From the NCBI GenBank assembly GCA_943789005.1, contig CALSSL010000002.1:252532-316531 (forward strand): a DNA stretch of 64,000 nucleotides. Direction: 5' to 3'. Positions 26,898-36,920 of this stretch are shown piece by piece. The notes under the pieces are model-generated. The model was not told where the DNA came from. It searched no databases and worked only from the letters and a program-made list of their open reading frames with translations. Source of the stretch: an uncultured SAR86 cluster bacterium (GTDB taxonomy: Bacteria; Pseudomonadota; Gammaproteobacteria; Magnimaribacterales; D2472). Within the stretch, counting starts at the first letter, position 1; every line of letters starts with the position of its first letter. Both the position numbers and the translations under genes were made by a program.

Positions 26898-27419
26898 TTA
26901 TTTTAAATCACTATCAATTAATACAGCTATCAGTAATGCAGGCTCATCGCCATTATTAACCCAAGCATGATTAGTACCCCTTTGAACTACGACATCATGG
27001 GGCTCTAGTCTTACTTCCTCTTCATCTAGAATTAAAGTGACATCACCTTTCAATAAAATAATGTAATCGATGGTATCTGTCTTGTGCATTGCTGGATGCT
27101 TTGATGTGTCAACCCTATGATGAGCTGCTCCTATTTTTTCAAATGCATCAGCTGCAATTTCTTGCATTATCTCCATTGGCACACCCTCTGGAGTTGGGTT
27201 TATTTGAAAATACCTAAATTTAGAGCCATTTTTAGGTGGAGATAAAACAATATCAGTATCTGCTCTATCAATTGAATCGGTTGTATCGATTAAATTTCCA
27301 TCTGTATTCCATATCTCAAACAAACCTCCCACATCCTCGCCTATTGATCGCGCTGGAGGACCGTCGATAGTAATAATAGATTTTCCTTCGCTGTTATGGC
27401 CTGTAACTATTCTTCTCAT
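26898..27419 (-). CDS. Cupin-domain protein
   Basis: 173 residues with a single C-terminal cupin_2 barrel: HKTDTIDYIILLKGDVTLIL, EVRLEPHDVVVQRGTNHAWVN. The metal ligands expected in the first motif are partly replaced (H..D.ID), while the second motif keeps its His. The N-terminal half (GPPARSIGEDVGGLFEIW) forms extra strands as in cupins that follow 3-oxo or aromatic pathways. Last gene of a minus-strand run; its start overlaps the stop of nagZ by one base. Confidence 0.82.
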   Translation of the reverse strand: MRRIVTGHNSEGKSIITIDGPPARSIGEDVGGLFEIWNTDGNLIDTTDSIDRADTDIVLSPPKNGSKFRYFQINPTPEGVPMEIMQEIAADAFEKIGAAHHRVDTSKHPAMHKTDTIDYIILLKGDVTLILDEEEVRLEPHDVVVQRGTNHAWVNNGDEPALLIAVLIDSDLK

Positions 27420-28447
27420 TATGTTCTCCCCATTTCTTTGATTACATTTTTAATATCTTTGACTCTATCTTTATTCTCTAGTTCATTCCAATCAAGGTTA
27501 GCAGAATTCTGCAAGACTTTAATTTTGATTGAGGTCCGGACATCATTTTTTTCAAAAGCATTAACAACATCCATTGTTCCATCATAATCATTGCATACTA
27601 AAACCATATCACAGCCAGCTTCAATTGATTTAATGGCCTTTTCACCCATGGAGTAATCGCCAGCACCTTTCATGGATAAATCATCACTAAAGACTATTCC
27701 TTTAAATGCTAATTTCTCTCTTAATATTTCTCTAATCCACACATCGGAGTAACTCACACAAATACTATCTATATTTGGAAAAGTTATATGCGCTGTCATT
27801 AATGCGCCTAAATTATCTTTTAGTTCTATAAAAGGTTTTAAATCTAACTCTAATAATTGGTTATATGATCTTGTATCAATAGGTTCAGATATATGACTAT
27901 CCTCAAATACGCCCCCGTGCCCAGGAAAATGTTTACCAGTTGCCTGCATGCCTGCCTCATTCATTCCATTAATAAACTTTCTTGCTAATTGAATAATTAG
28001 ATTAGGATCATTTGAGAATGCCCTATTTCCAATAATGCTGCTAGTTTCCCTATCTACATCTAATACTGGAGCAAAGCTGATATCTATGCCTGAGGCGGCT
28101 AACTCGCTTGCCATCAGCCAGCCTACCTCATGACAAAATTCTAACTTATTTTTTTCAAGAGTATAATCTCCAAGGTCTTGCATTGAAGGCAATGCAGTAA
28201 ATTCATTTTTAAATCTTTGAACTCTACCGCCTTCTTGATCGACTGCAATAATAATATTCTGTTTTATAGATTTAATATCTGAACATAATGATTGTATTTG
28301 TTTTTGGGATTCAAAATTTTTAGAAAAAAGAATAATTCCACCAACATGCTTATTTAATATTAATTTTTTATTCTCATGGGTTAATGAAGTTCCTTCAAGA
28401 CTAGTCATTAACCTACCAAAACTATTTAAAGAATTACTTTCTTGCAT
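27419..28447 (-). CDS. nagZ: Beta-N-acetylhexosaminidase (GH3)
   Basis: 342 residues, the normal size for cytosolic NagZ, which removes N-acetylglucosamine from anhydromuropeptides in peptidoglycan recycling. Signatures: GGIILFSKNFES near the N-terminus, AVDQEGGRVQR, the catalytic loop KHFPGHGG and the nucleophile region VFSDDLSMKGA. Overlaps by 14 bases the SDR gene upstream and by one base the cupin gene downstream. Confidence 0.92.
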   Translation of the reverse strand: MQESNSLNSFGRLMTSLEGTSLTHENKKLILNKHVGGIILFSKNFESQKQIQSLCSDIKSIKQNIIIAVDQEGGRVQRFKNEFTALPSMQDLGDYTLEKNKLEFCHEVGWLMASELAASGIDISFAPVLDVDRETSSIIGNRAFSNDPNLIIQLARKFINGMNEAGMQATGKHFPGHGGVFEDSHISEPIDTRSYNQLLELDLKPFIELKDNLGALMTAHITFPNIDSICVSYSDVWIREILREKLAFKGIVFSDDLSMKGAGDYSMGEKAIKSIEAGCDMVLVCNDYDGTMDVVNAFEKNDVRTSIKIKVLQNSANLDWNELENKDRVKDIKNVIKEMGRT

Positions 28448-29183
28448 TTAATGTTTTCCAAATAATTTTTGTAATTTTTAGATTAAAGAAAATACTAGTA
28501 ATTCTATATAAGAATCCAGGAATAATACGAGACTTTCCCTTTATAGAGGCCTTTTCAGTTTCAGTTACTACCTTGTCAGCGGAAACCCACATCCAATTTG
28601 GTATTTTTCTAGTTAAATGCTCCAAACCAGATCTTTGATGAATGTTTGTTCTAACATAGCCTGGTAAGCTTACTGTTACTGAAACATTTGTATTTTCCAA
28701 TTCTTCATTTAAAGACCTTCCATAAGCATATATTCCTGATTTTATTGCTGCATAAATTGATGATTTTGGCATAGGAATTAAAGCTCCAATACTAGAGATT
28801 ATTACAACTCTTCCTGAATTTTTTTCTTTCATTTTTGGTAAAAAATATTCAATAAGGCCAATAACACCTCCAAACATCAAGTAAGTTGCATCTTGAATAT
28901 CTCTAGATGAATTTTTACCTACGCTTCCATTAATGCCTATTCCTGCATTAGCAATTAACAAGTCTGGTGTTGAGATTTCTTTCATTAAATTATGAAGTTC
29001 ATCTGATGAACTAAGATTGCAAGAATGAACAGAACAATGATCATAATTTAGATCTTCTAATGCAGATAATGATCTTTCTTTATTTTGTGAAACTAAGTCT
29101 AGGTGCCAACCGTTATTTGCCAAATGTTTTGCATAAGCAAAACCAATTCCAGAAGAAAATCCAGTTAGTAATGCTTTTTTCAT
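28434..29183 (-). CDS. Short-chain dehydrogenase/reductase
   Basis: 249-residue classical SDR. Cofactor motif TGFSSGIGFAYA, the NAGIG strand-4 motif, catalytic Ser in IISSIGAL and YxxxK in YAAIK. The C-terminal end carries a hydrophobic/basic stretch (FLYRITSIFFNLK) that could associate with the membrane, as in lipid-acting SDRs. Between an enoyl-CoA hydratase (two bases away) and nagZ; with the hydratase it suggests acyl metabolism. Confidence 0.86.
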   Translation of the reverse strand: MKKALLTGFSSGIGFAYAKHLANNGWHLDLVSQNKERSLSALEDLNYDHCSVHSCNLSSSDELHNLMKEISTPDLLIANAGIGINGSVGKNSSRDIQDATYLMFGGVIGLIEYFLPKMKEKNSGRVVIISSIGALIPMPKSSIYAAIKSGIYAYGRSLNEELENTNVSVTVSLPGYVRTNIHQRSGLEHLTRKIPNWMWVSADKVVTETEKASIKGKSRIIPGFLYRITSIFFNLKITKIIWKTLNARK

Positions 29184-29185
29184 AA

Positions 29186-29989
29186 TTATTTGTCTTGCCA
29201 GTCTGGAGACCTTTTATCAATGAAAGCACTTATGCCCTCTTTTGCATCATCTCTTAATAAGTTATTTTTCATAACCTCTGAGGTGTATTCATAGGCTTTT
29301 GACAAACTCATTTCAGCTTGTTCATAAAAAGCTTTTTTGCCAGTAGATATTGTTAAGGTCGGCTTGCTTGCTATCTTATGTGCTAATGCCATTACAGTTG
29401 AGGTTAATTCTTCAACCTCAACATAATCATTAATTAAACCAATTTCTTTAGCTTTATGCGAGTCAATCATATCTCCAGTTAAAAGCATTTCCATTGCATT
29501 CTTTTTATGCACATTTCTGGAAAGAGCAACCATTGGTGTAGAGCAAAAAAGTCCAATATTGACTCCAGGAGTTGCAAATTTAGAATCATTTGATGCTATT
29601 GCTAAATCGCAACTAGCAACTAATTGACAACCTGCAGCTGTAGCAACTCCGCTAACCTCAGCAATTACTGGTTTTGAGGAATTAACTATTGTTTGCATTA
29701 AAGCAGAGCAAGAATCAAAAAGTTCTTTAAAAAAACTATTTCCGTTATCTTTATCCTTTCTAGCTTCTTCTATTTCTTTTAGATCATGGCCAGCACTAAA
29801 AACATTCCCGTTTGCAGCAATAACTATTACTCTTATTGACTTGTTATCACAAGCAGATGAAATAGCATTCGTTAAGGCAGAAATCATTTTGCTTGAGAGT
29901 GCATTTTTACTTTTATGATCATTCATGACCAATCGCAAAATACTATTATTAGGTTCTTCTTTTGATATTAATGGAACTTCATTATTCAT
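29186..29989 (-). CDS. Enoyl-CoA hydratase/isomerase family protein
   Basis: 267-residue crotonase-fold protein: SKNALSSKMI, the oxyanion loop FSAGHDLKEIEE, AGCQLVASCDLAIAS and ATPGVNIGLFCSTP. The pattern GHDLKE with a following helix resembles the ECHDC3/ECHDC2-type subgroup, in which one catalytic Glu is often missing; hydratase activity is therefore not assured. First gene of the minus-strand series with SDR, nagZ and cupin. Confidence 0.84.
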   Translation of the reverse strand: MNNEVPLISKEEPNNSILRLVMNDHKSKNALSSKMISALTNAISSACDNKSIRVIVIAANGNVFSAGHDLKEIEEARKDKDNGNSFFKELFDSCSALMQTIVNSSKPVIAEVSGVATAAGCQLVASCDLAIASNDSKFATPGVNIGLFCSTPMVALSRNVHKKNAMEMLLTGDMIDSHKAKEIGLINDYVEVEELTSTVMALAHKIASKPTLTISTGKKAFYEQAEMSLSKAYEYTSEVMKNNLLRDDAKEGISAFIDKRSPDWQDK

Positions 29990-30029
29990 AACTAATATAT
30001 TAAAAGCTATTTTGTTTTACTAGTCCAAT

Positions 30030-30440
30030 CTACTTAGCCAGTTCCTTTTTAGGGCACCTATCCATAATTACGTTCAACCCAGCATCCTCAGCAAGATTAG
30101 CTGCTTTTCGATGAATAATACCCTCTTGCATCCATAAAACTTTTGCGCCTATCAGAATAGCATCTTGCGTAATACCCATGACAGCATCATGAGCTCGAAA
30201 AATATCTACCATATCAACATTTTCTTCAATTGCTTCTAAGTTTGGTAGACACTCTAGTCCCAAAATAATTTTTCCAGACTCATTGGGATTGATTGGAAAT
30301 ACCTTATAACCATTTTCAATGAGACATTGCATCACCTTATAACTATCTCTTTCTTTCTTTGAGCTTGCTCCTACAACTGCAATTGATTTAACTTCATTTA
30401 GAATATTTTTTATGTAAGATTCAGAATAATCTATGCTCAT
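30030..30440 (-). CDS. CoA-binding domain protein (YccU-like)
   Basis: 136 residues consisting of one CoA_binding_2 Rossmann domain. The motif SIAVVGASSKKERDSYKVM starts the nucleotide fold; VFPINPNESGKIILG and WMQEGIIHRKAANLAEDAGLNVIMDRCPK follow the YccU pattern, with the conserved terminal Cys. The cellular role of this small family is unknown. Confidence 0.85.
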   Translation of the reverse strand: MSIDYSESYIKNILNEVKSIAVVGASSKKERDSYKVMQCLIENGYKVFPINPNESGKIILGLECLPNLEAIEENVDMVDIFRAHDAVMGITQDAILIGAKVLWMQEGIIHRKAANLAEDAGLNVIMDRCPKKELAK

Positions 30441-30462
30441 TAAATTAATATAATTTTTCTTT

Positions 30463-31598
30463 CTACTTGTGCGGATTAACTAGATACTTTTCACCAGTTG
30501 CTTGTTTCGCATAAGATTTAATAATTTCTGGTTGTAGCATTTGCTCAAATGAAATTTCTTGAGCATATGAGCTAGCAAAAGTAGTTTTAATTTCTTTAGC
30601 TACCCTCATTCTCATTTGTTGAAATTTTTCCATTCCAATTCTTCCAATCATTGGTGTTAATAACCAACCACCAAGACCCCATGACATGCCATAAGCCCTT
30701 TTTAGAATTGTTGGCGATTGATCCAATCCACCATAAATATAAACTTGTTTGTAGGTATCTGATCCATATCTGCTGTATTCTTTTGCAGTCTTATTAGCTG
30801 CTATTTCCATTGCAGAAAGTATCTGTCCTGGAAGCTCTCCACCATTTCCACCACCTGTTGCATCAAAGCCTAATGTCGCACCAGTTTCTACAAGAGCGGA
30901 AACAAGAGTATCCATAAAATTATCATCACTTGTGTTACAAACATGTTCAGCGCCAAGATTTTTTAATAGCTCTACATGTTCTGATTTTCTAACTATATTA
31001 ACCAATGGTATTCCATCGTCTTTGCAAATTTTTACAAGCATTTGACCGAGGTTTGATGCAGCTGCTGTATGAACAAGTGCGGTATGATTTTCCATCTTCA
31101 TGGTTTCTACAAAAGAAAGAGCTGTTAAAGGATTTACAAAACAAGATGCTGCCTCAGCAGGTGAAGTGCCTTCATCCATTACCAAACAACTTGCAGCTGG
31201 TACGCATCTATATTGAGAATACATAGCACCACCTGCCAATCCAACTGTTTTACCAATTAATTCTTTTACATTCTCTCCAGCGTCTTCAATAATACCAGCA
31301 CCCTCATTACCCGCCTGCATTGATTGATCCAGCCTTGGCTTCATAGATCCCATCAGGGCTGGATGTATTTTCATACTTGTCACCATTTCTTCTTCTGTGC
31401 CAGAAGTACTAATAGATGATAAATCAGCAGCAAAACTTAATAAAAGACCAAGGTCAGATGGATTAATAGGAGCTGCTTCAACCCTTATTAATACTTCGTC
31501 AGCCGATGGTATTGGTTTTTCAGCTTTTGTAATTGAAAGTTCTATATTGCCTTCGCTAGTAACTTTAGAACGTATTTCTTTTGAATACTTTCTGACAT
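30463..31598 (-). CDS. Zinc-type (MDR) alcohol dehydrogenase/quinone reductase, one base missing near start
   Basis: Medium-chain dehydrogenase/reductase. The frame from 31386 lacks the first ~70 residues of the fold; these are present upstream (EGNIELSITKAEKP...EVLIRVEAAPINPSDLG). The correct ATG is at 31598, preceded by AGGGAG, but it is in another frame: adding one A to the GAAAG near 31588 gives MSEKYSKEIRSKVTSEG and a 378-residue protein. NADPH-binding region HTAAASNLGQML and GFDATGGGNGG. I see no structural-zinc Cys cluster, so a quinone or enoyl reductase role is likelier than a zinc alcohol dehydrogenase. Confidence 0.78.
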
Positions 31599-31660
31599 GT
31601 TCTCTCCCTATCTTTGAATTAAATTAATAAATCAGCTTGCCGCAGATAAAACTGAAATAA

Positions 31661-32230
31661 TTATTTTTCAATTATAGTCGATATCTTGTCAATTAAGTCT
31701 TTAAGCTCTGGTTTGTTTTCTTTGATTTCTTCAACTGTTAATCCGTCAAGTTCATGAGGAAATACTAACCATTCATCAGTTTCATGAAGATAGAAGTCTG
31801 GCTTTCTATCAGTCTTATTTTTTGTCGGTTTGAAGTAAGGTGTTGCGATCTTTATTTCAGGGGTATTTTTTTTGCATGCTTTTTTTAGGTCATTGATAAT
31901 TTGCTGAATAGACAGCCCCGTATCATGAACATCATCAACAATTAATAAAGAATCTTCAGATTCAAGTTGTCTTATCACGTAGTTCAAACCATAGACTGTA
32001 ACATTCTGATTATGTTGATTTATTCCTGAATAATGTGAGGTTCTAATGGCTATATGATCTGAAGAAACACCCAAAACTTCTAAAAATTCTTGAACAGCTA
32101 TACCTATTGGAGCTCCACCTCTCCATACACCAACAATATAGTTGGGGCGAAAACCGCTTTCATATACTGTCCACGCAAGCTTAAATGAATCTTCTAGTAA
32201 TTGGTCAGCTTGGATAAAAGTTTTTTTCAT
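31661..32230 (-). CDS. Purine phosphoribosyltransferase (Gpt/Hpt-like)
   Basis: 189 residues. The PRPP-binding loop is LLIVDDVHDTGLS and the pyrophosphate loop lies in VGVWRGGAPIG. It transfers ribose-5-phosphate to a purine base (hypoxanthine, xanthine or guanine). The long C-terminal acidic tail is not part of the core. Context fits purine salvage: an NCS2 purine permease and guaA/guaB lie a few kilobases away, with a TonB receptor between them. An 11-bp inverted repeat lies just upstream (32241-32279). Confidence 0.8.
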   Translation of the reverse strand: MKKTFIQADQLLEDSFKLAWTVYESGFRPNYIVGVWRGGAPIGIAVQEFLEVLGVSSDHIAIRTSHYSGINQHNQNVTVYGLNYVIRQLESEDSLLIVDDVHDTGLSIQQIINDLKKACKKNTPEIKIATPYFKPTKNKTDRKPDFYLHETDEWLVFPHELDGLTVEEIKENKPELKDLIDKISTIIEK

Positions 32231-32240
32231 TTTTAAATGC

Positions 32241-32279
32241 TATACGAGTAAATGCTTGATAACAACAATTACTCGTATA
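32241..32279. other. Perfect 11-bp inverted repeat between receptor and phosphoribosyltransferase genes
   Basis: TATACGAGTAA at 32241-32251 and its exact complement TTACTCGTATA at 32269-32279, with a 17-base loop. On the minus strand it lies 15 bases after the TonB receptor stop and 10 bases before the phosphoribosyltransferase start. There is no T-run after the stem, so it is a poor intrinsic terminator; it could be an operator or an RNA hairpin. Function unknown. Confidence 0.5.
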
Positions 32280-32294
32280 TAAACTTAATTTAGA

Positions 32295-34622
32295 TTAGTA
32301 ACTTTTTCTAAATCTAACAATAAATTGCCTAGGTGGTATCAATTCAACTCCAGTACCCGCAACTCCAAAAACATCTGTCATTGCTGAATTCATTCCATCT
32401 TTGTCTGTTGCATTTAAGATCATAAAATCAACCCCTGAACTATCACTTAGTTCTAAGCTAGTTGTAAAATTAAGAACTGTATATGAATCAACTTTGTCAA
32501 CAAAAGGACTATTAAATACTCTTTGCTGAAAGTCATCTCTATGAATCAATTCAGCTGTAGCTCTTATAGGAGTTCCAGACTTTAATTCTCCATCATACTT
32601 TAATCCAAAGTTAGCAGTAAACTCAGGGCTTTTTGCTAATTGATTTCCTTTGATATTTTCTCTTAAAGCATATCTCTGAGGCTCTTCACCAAAGAAGTAA
32701 AGTTCTGACTTGATATTATCTAAAGCTTCATAGTCTGAAGTAATTTCAGTATCTAGAGTAGAGATTCTGAGATCCATTGATAATGATTCAGATAGAATCC
32801 CAATTAATTCTAGCTCAACACCACTCATTTCAGATTCTGGTATATTTGCTACGCCACCTCTATATACATCCGGGTCTGTTGACTGGAATTGTAAGTTTTT
32901 GTAGTCATACATAAATGCTGAAACATTAGCTCTCATTCTCCCGTCCATTAAATCAGTTTTAAGTCCGAGTTCAAAAGCATCAATAATTTCACTCTTAAAT
33001 AATGGATAAATTAATTGTGGAGCTGGTTGTGCACCAAAGTTCTGCTCATCATCTTCAGGAAAGCCAAAGGTTAAGTTGCTTCCACCAGGCTTAAAACCCT
33101 TAGTGTATGATGCATAAACCATGGTGTCGTCATCAACATCATATTCGACAGCGAATTTTCCTGTTTTTTCATCTATCTCATCTTCAATTAAGTATTTTTG
33201 AAGACCAAAGAAATTTGTAACATCACTAGAGAAGGAATCTTCGGTATACCTCATACCAAAAATATATCTCATGTTATCTTGAGCGTTATAAGTAGCTTGT
33301 CCATAAATAGATAATGATTCTCTAGTTGGGTATGCTTCAGAAACAAAACCTAATTCAGCATTAAATGCTGCAAAACAAACTCCAGCAAAAGGATTCGTTG
33401 CACAAATTGGATCATGTACATATGGGGTAAATGCGCCATCCATTAAATCAACTTGCTTAATGTTATTTACATCTTTTACTTCATATATTGAGTTTGCGAT
33501 TTCATGATCAAAATATAGTGCTCCCACTATCCAATCAATTTTATCGTTAAAGGGTTCATTTGAAATTAAGTTGATTTCAAGGGTTGTCGTATCAACCACT
33601 GAAGTTTCAGGCCTATACTCTGCTGCAATATAAGGTATTCCAGCCAAAGGACCAGATGCATGAACATCACCGAAGTTATGTCTATCGTTGTCTCTACTTA
33701 CATAAATATCATCTTCTTGGGTGCTAGCAAGTATTTTTAAATCAGCAAAACCAAGTTCAACATTAAGAATTGCTGCAATGACTTCTGATGACAAATCATA
33801 ATCAGAAGAAGAATCTTGGGCTAACCTTCTTGGATTTGGCGTTTTGTCATCTAAGCCTTTCATGGCTGCCCCATTATTATCAGCATCAAAAAACTGTCCA
33901 AATACTCTTAACGAAGTTGAATCAGAAATATCAAAATACCAGTCAGATCTAAAACTAACATGTTCTGCATCATCTAAATCTTGGCCATTTAATATATTTT
34001 TACTAAAGCCATTTCTATTTGTAGAAACAATAGACATTCTAGTTGCAACTTTTTCTGAAAGGGGTAAATTAACAGCGCCTCTAAACTTAGTTAAACCATA
34101 ATTACCCAATGAAAGATCAGTTTTAATTTTTCTCTCATCAAAGGAAGGTTTCTGACTAATTACATTAATAGTTCCACCAGTTGAATTTTGTCCAAATAAA
34201 GTACCTTGAGGACCACGAAGAACTTCTATTCTTTCTAAATCAATAAAATCAGTTCTTAGTGAAAACTTTGAAGCTATAAAAATTCCATCCATATGCAGAG
34301 CAACTGATGGTGCTGCAATAGCGTTTTGGTTGGTTTCATCACCAACCCCTCTTATGGAGATAATTGTTTTATAACCTTCATTTTTAGCAACAGTAACACC
34401 CGGGGCTATGGCACTTAACCCTACAAAGTCTGTAATATTTTTTATTTCTAACTCTTCTTCAGTTAGCGCTGTGACCGACTGAGAGATATCCTGAAGACTT
34501 TCATCTCTTTTCTCAGCAGATACTATAACTTCTTCTATGGACATATTTTGTGCATTTGCATCAAAATTGAGCATAAAAAGCATTGAAAGATAAATTACAG
34601 TATTAAGTTTTAAAAATTTCAT
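32295..34622 (-). CDS. TonB-dependent outer-membrane receptor
   Basis: 775 residues. Signal peptide (LNTVIYLSMLFMLNFDANA), then a TonB box (IEEVIVSAEKR at about 28-38), the plug domain (GVTVAKNEG, IRGVG, RGPQGTLFGQNSTGGTINVISQKP) and a 22-strand barrel ending in an aromatic residue (RFRKSY), as BamA substrates do. It imports a scarce large solute across the outer membrane with TonB-ExbBD energy. The IYGQ, ASYTKGFKPGG and NLTFGF segments match the broad iron-complex/unknown-substrate group common in SAR86-like bacteria. Substrate unknown; flanking purine genes are suggestive only. AGAGGA ribosome site before the ATG. Confidence 0.9.
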   Translation of the reverse strand: MKFLKLNTVIYLSMLFMLNFDANAQNMSIEEVIVSAEKRDESLQDISQSVTALTEEELEIKNITDFVGLSAIAPGVTVAKNEGYKTIISIRGVGDETNQNAIAAPSVALHMDGIFIASKFSLRTDFIDLERIEVLRGPQGTLFGQNSTGGTINVISQKPSFDERKIKTDLSLGNYGLTKFRGAVNLPLSEKVATRMSIVSTNRNGFSKNILNGQDLDDAEHVSFRSDWYFDISDSTSLRVFGQFFDADNNGAAMKGLDDKTPNPRRLAQDSSSDYDLSSEVIAAILNVELGFADLKILASTQEDDIYVSRDNDRHNFGDVHASGPLAGIPYIAAEYRPETSVVDTTTLEINLISNEPFNDKIDWIVGALYFDHEIANSIYEVKDVNNIKQVDLMDGAFTPYVHDPICATNPFAGVCFAAFNAELGFVSEAYPTRESLSIYGQATYNAQDNMRYIFGMRYTEDSFSSDVTNFFGLQKYLIEDEIDEKTGKFAVEYDVDDDTMVYASYTKGFKPGGSNLTFGFPEDDEQNFGAQPAPQLIYPLFKSEIIDAFELGLKTDLMDGRMRANVSAFMYDYKNLQFQSTDPDVYRGGVANIPESEMSGVELELIGILSESLSMDLRISTLDTEITSDYEALDNIKSELYFFGEEPQRYALRENIKGNQLAKSPEFTANFGLKYDGELKSGTPIRATAELIHRDDFQQRVFNSPFVDKVDSYTVLNFTTSLELSDSSGVDFMILNATDKDGMNSAMTDVFGVAGTGVELIPPRQFIVRFRKSY

Positions 34623-34802
34623 TATTTAGTTATCCTCTTGTGCTTAAGTATAGGGTTAGTTAGTCAGCACATAGTTAGTGTTGTTAATATATTATTAAAA
34701 GCAATTTACATGCCAAAATATTGATACAAAATTAAAAGTAATATAAGTAATCCAGCATTATAAATTGTAGAATTAATAAGTAAATTGCAATCCAACAAAA
34801 TC

Positions 34803-36105
34803 ATGAAAAATTTTATAGAAAAAACCTTTGCTCTTCAGTCAAATAATACCTCCATTAAACAAGAGTTTATAGCTGGCTTTACTACTTTTATTACAATGGC
34901 TTACATTATTTTTGTAAACCCGCAAATGATGGCAGCAAGTGGAATGGATTATGGTGCAAGTTTTGTTGGCACATGCATTGCTGCTGCTATTGCATGTTTT
35001 GCAATGGGTCTTTATGCAAACTGGCCTGTTGGTTTAGCTCCAGGGATGGGGTTGAATGCTTTCTTTACTTATACAGTTGTTGGAGAAATGGGTTATTCCT
35101 GGGAAGTAGCTCTTGGAGCAGTCTTTTTAGCTGGAATATTATTTGTAATCATCAGTGTTACTCCCTTAAGACAGTGGATGCTTAATAGCATTCCAATGAA
35201 TCTAAGAATTGCTATGGGGGCAGGTGTTGGCTTATTTGTGGGTTTTATTGGTTTAAAAACCGGTGGGATTATTGTTCAAAATGAAGCAACTTTTTTAAGT
35301 ATGGGTGATTTTAAGAATGTTGAAACCTTGCTTGCAGCTATTGGTTTTCTATTAATTTTAGTATTGGCTATAAGAAAGGTAACTGGTGCAATAATTATTG
35401 GTGTTTTGGCAGTTACTATCTCGGGGTTATTGCTTGGTTTAATTAACTTTAATGGCTTTGTCTCTTCTCCACCTGATTTGATGCCGACATTAATGAAGTT
35501 AGATATTATTGGAGCTCTAGACGTTGCAATGATAAGTATTATTATTTCCTTTCTTTTTGTTAATCTGTTTGATACTGCAGGCACCCTGCTTGGTGTTGCA
35601 TCTCGAGCAAACTTAATAGATGGCTCTGGAGAAATTAAAAATTTAGATAAGGCTCTAAAGGCTGATAGCACAGCAAGTGTTGCTGGATCATTTTTTGGCT
35701 GTTCACCAGTAACAAGTTATGTAGAAAGCTCAGCTGGTGTTGAAGCTGGTGGAAGAACAGGCCTTAACTGCAATAACAGTTGGTGTATTTTTCTTAATAG
35801 CAATTTTTTTCTCACCTCTTGCATCTATGGTTCCAAGTTATGCAACAGCTGGTGCTCTTGTTTATGTTGCAATTTTAATGCTTGGTGGAATGGAGAAGCT
35901 CGATTGGTCAGATAATACTGAGCTTTTGCCAGCTCTAATTATGATTATTATGATTCCATTAACTTTTTCTATAGCTAACGGAATAGCTATAGGATTTATT
36001 TCATATGTTGTTCTTAAATTTGCAGCAGGAAAGAAATCAGATATAAGTCTTGGAGCTTGGTTTCTTTTTTTAATTTTCTTATTAAAATTTATTGTGCTGG
36101 ATTAA
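34803..36105 (+). CDS. NCS2 purine permease (AzgA/GhxP-like), interrupted by one extra base
   Basis: Inner-membrane proton symporter for hypoxanthine/guanine-type bases. I start at ATG 34803 (MKNFIEKTFAL); the TTG 18 bases earlier is weaker. Family motifs: FTTFITMAYIIFVNP, LAPGMGLNAFFTY, FLFVNLFDTAGTLLGV and GCSPVTSYVESSAGVEAGGRTGL. After RTGL the first frame loses homology, and the second frame continues with TAITVGVFFLIAIFFSP to 36105. Removing one A from CTTAACT near 35767 joins them into 433 residues with about 12 membrane segments. Neighbouring guaA/guaB support purine transport. Confidence 0.85.
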
Positions 36106-36117
36106 TTTAGAAAGAAT

Positions 36118-36507
36118 CTACTCCCACTCAATAGTAGCTGGAGGTTTGCTTGAGATGTCATAGACCACCCTGCTAACTTCTTCTATCTCATTTACTATTC
36201 GGTTAGATACATGCTCTAAAAACTCATAAGGAAGATGCGCCCATCTTGCAGTCATAAAATCCACTGTCTCTACTGCTCTTAGAGCTATAACTTCAGCATA
36301 TCTCCTCTCGTCACCAACAACACCAACTGATTTTATTGGTAAATAAACTGCGAAAGCCTGGCTAACTGTTTTATATAGATCTGCTTTTACAAGCTCTTCT
36401 ATAAAAATATGATCAGCCTCTTTTAAAATACTTGTCTTCTCTTTAGTAATATCTCCTAGAATTCTAACCCCAAGACCTGGACCGGGAAACGGATGCCTGT
36501 TTAACAT
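36118..36507 (-). pseudogene. Second copy of the guaA 3' end (C-terminal fragment)
   Basis: Encodes only the last ~129 residues of GMP synthase (from [13 protein letters not shown] to PPATIEWE), the dimerisation and substrate-binding domain. It repeats the end of the adjacent full-length guaA, with the same protein sequence but about sixteen silent differences. It alone carries the canonical C-terminal ATIEWE. It has no ribosome site or N-terminal domains and should not make a working enzyme. Most likely it is the true end of guaA from a second strain haplotype left in the assembly. Confidence 0.85.
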
Positions 36508-36920
36508 TTCTGATGACAGGCCTAATCAATAGTGGCTGGGGGTTTACTTGAGATATCGTAAACCACTCTGCTAACTTCTTCTATCTCATTTACTATTCGG
36601 TTAGATACATGCTCTAAAAACTCATAAGGAAGATGCGCCCATCTTGCAGTCATAAAATCCACTGTCTCTACTGCTCTTAGAGCAATAACTTCTGCATACC
36701 TCCTCTCGTCACCAACAACACCAACTGATTTTATTGGCAAATAAACCGCGAAAGCCTGGCTAACTGTTTTATATAGATCTGCTTTTACAAGCTCTTCTAT
36801 AAAAATATGATCAGCCTCTTTTAAAATACTTGTCTTCTCTTTAGTGATATCTCCTAAAATTCTAACTCCAAGACCTGGACCTGGAAACGGATGCCTGTTT
36901 AACATTTCTGATGACAGGCC
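36128..36920. repeat. Tandem near-identical repeat (2 x ~395 bp) at guaA 3' end
   Basis: Copy 1 at 36128-36522 and copy 2 at 36526-36920, period 398 bases, joined by TAA. I count about sixteen mismatches, mostly transitions and all synonymous in GuaA, and no indels. Copy 2 belongs to the full gene and is cut three codons before the normal stop. Confidence 0.9.

Noticed and set aside
31397-31627. Plus-strand gene opposite the MDR dehydrogenase
   Set aside because: The minus strand here encodes the missing N-terminus of the dehydrogenase, with an ATG and AGGGAG site.
34623-34802. Purine riboswitch before the NCS2 permease
   Set aside because: I could not find paired stems or the conserved loop bases of the known purine aptamers in this AT-rich gap.
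36118-36507. Independent small gene for a GuaA C-terminal domain
   Set aside because: No ribosome site or domain logic; it repeats the adjacent gene end with silent differences.
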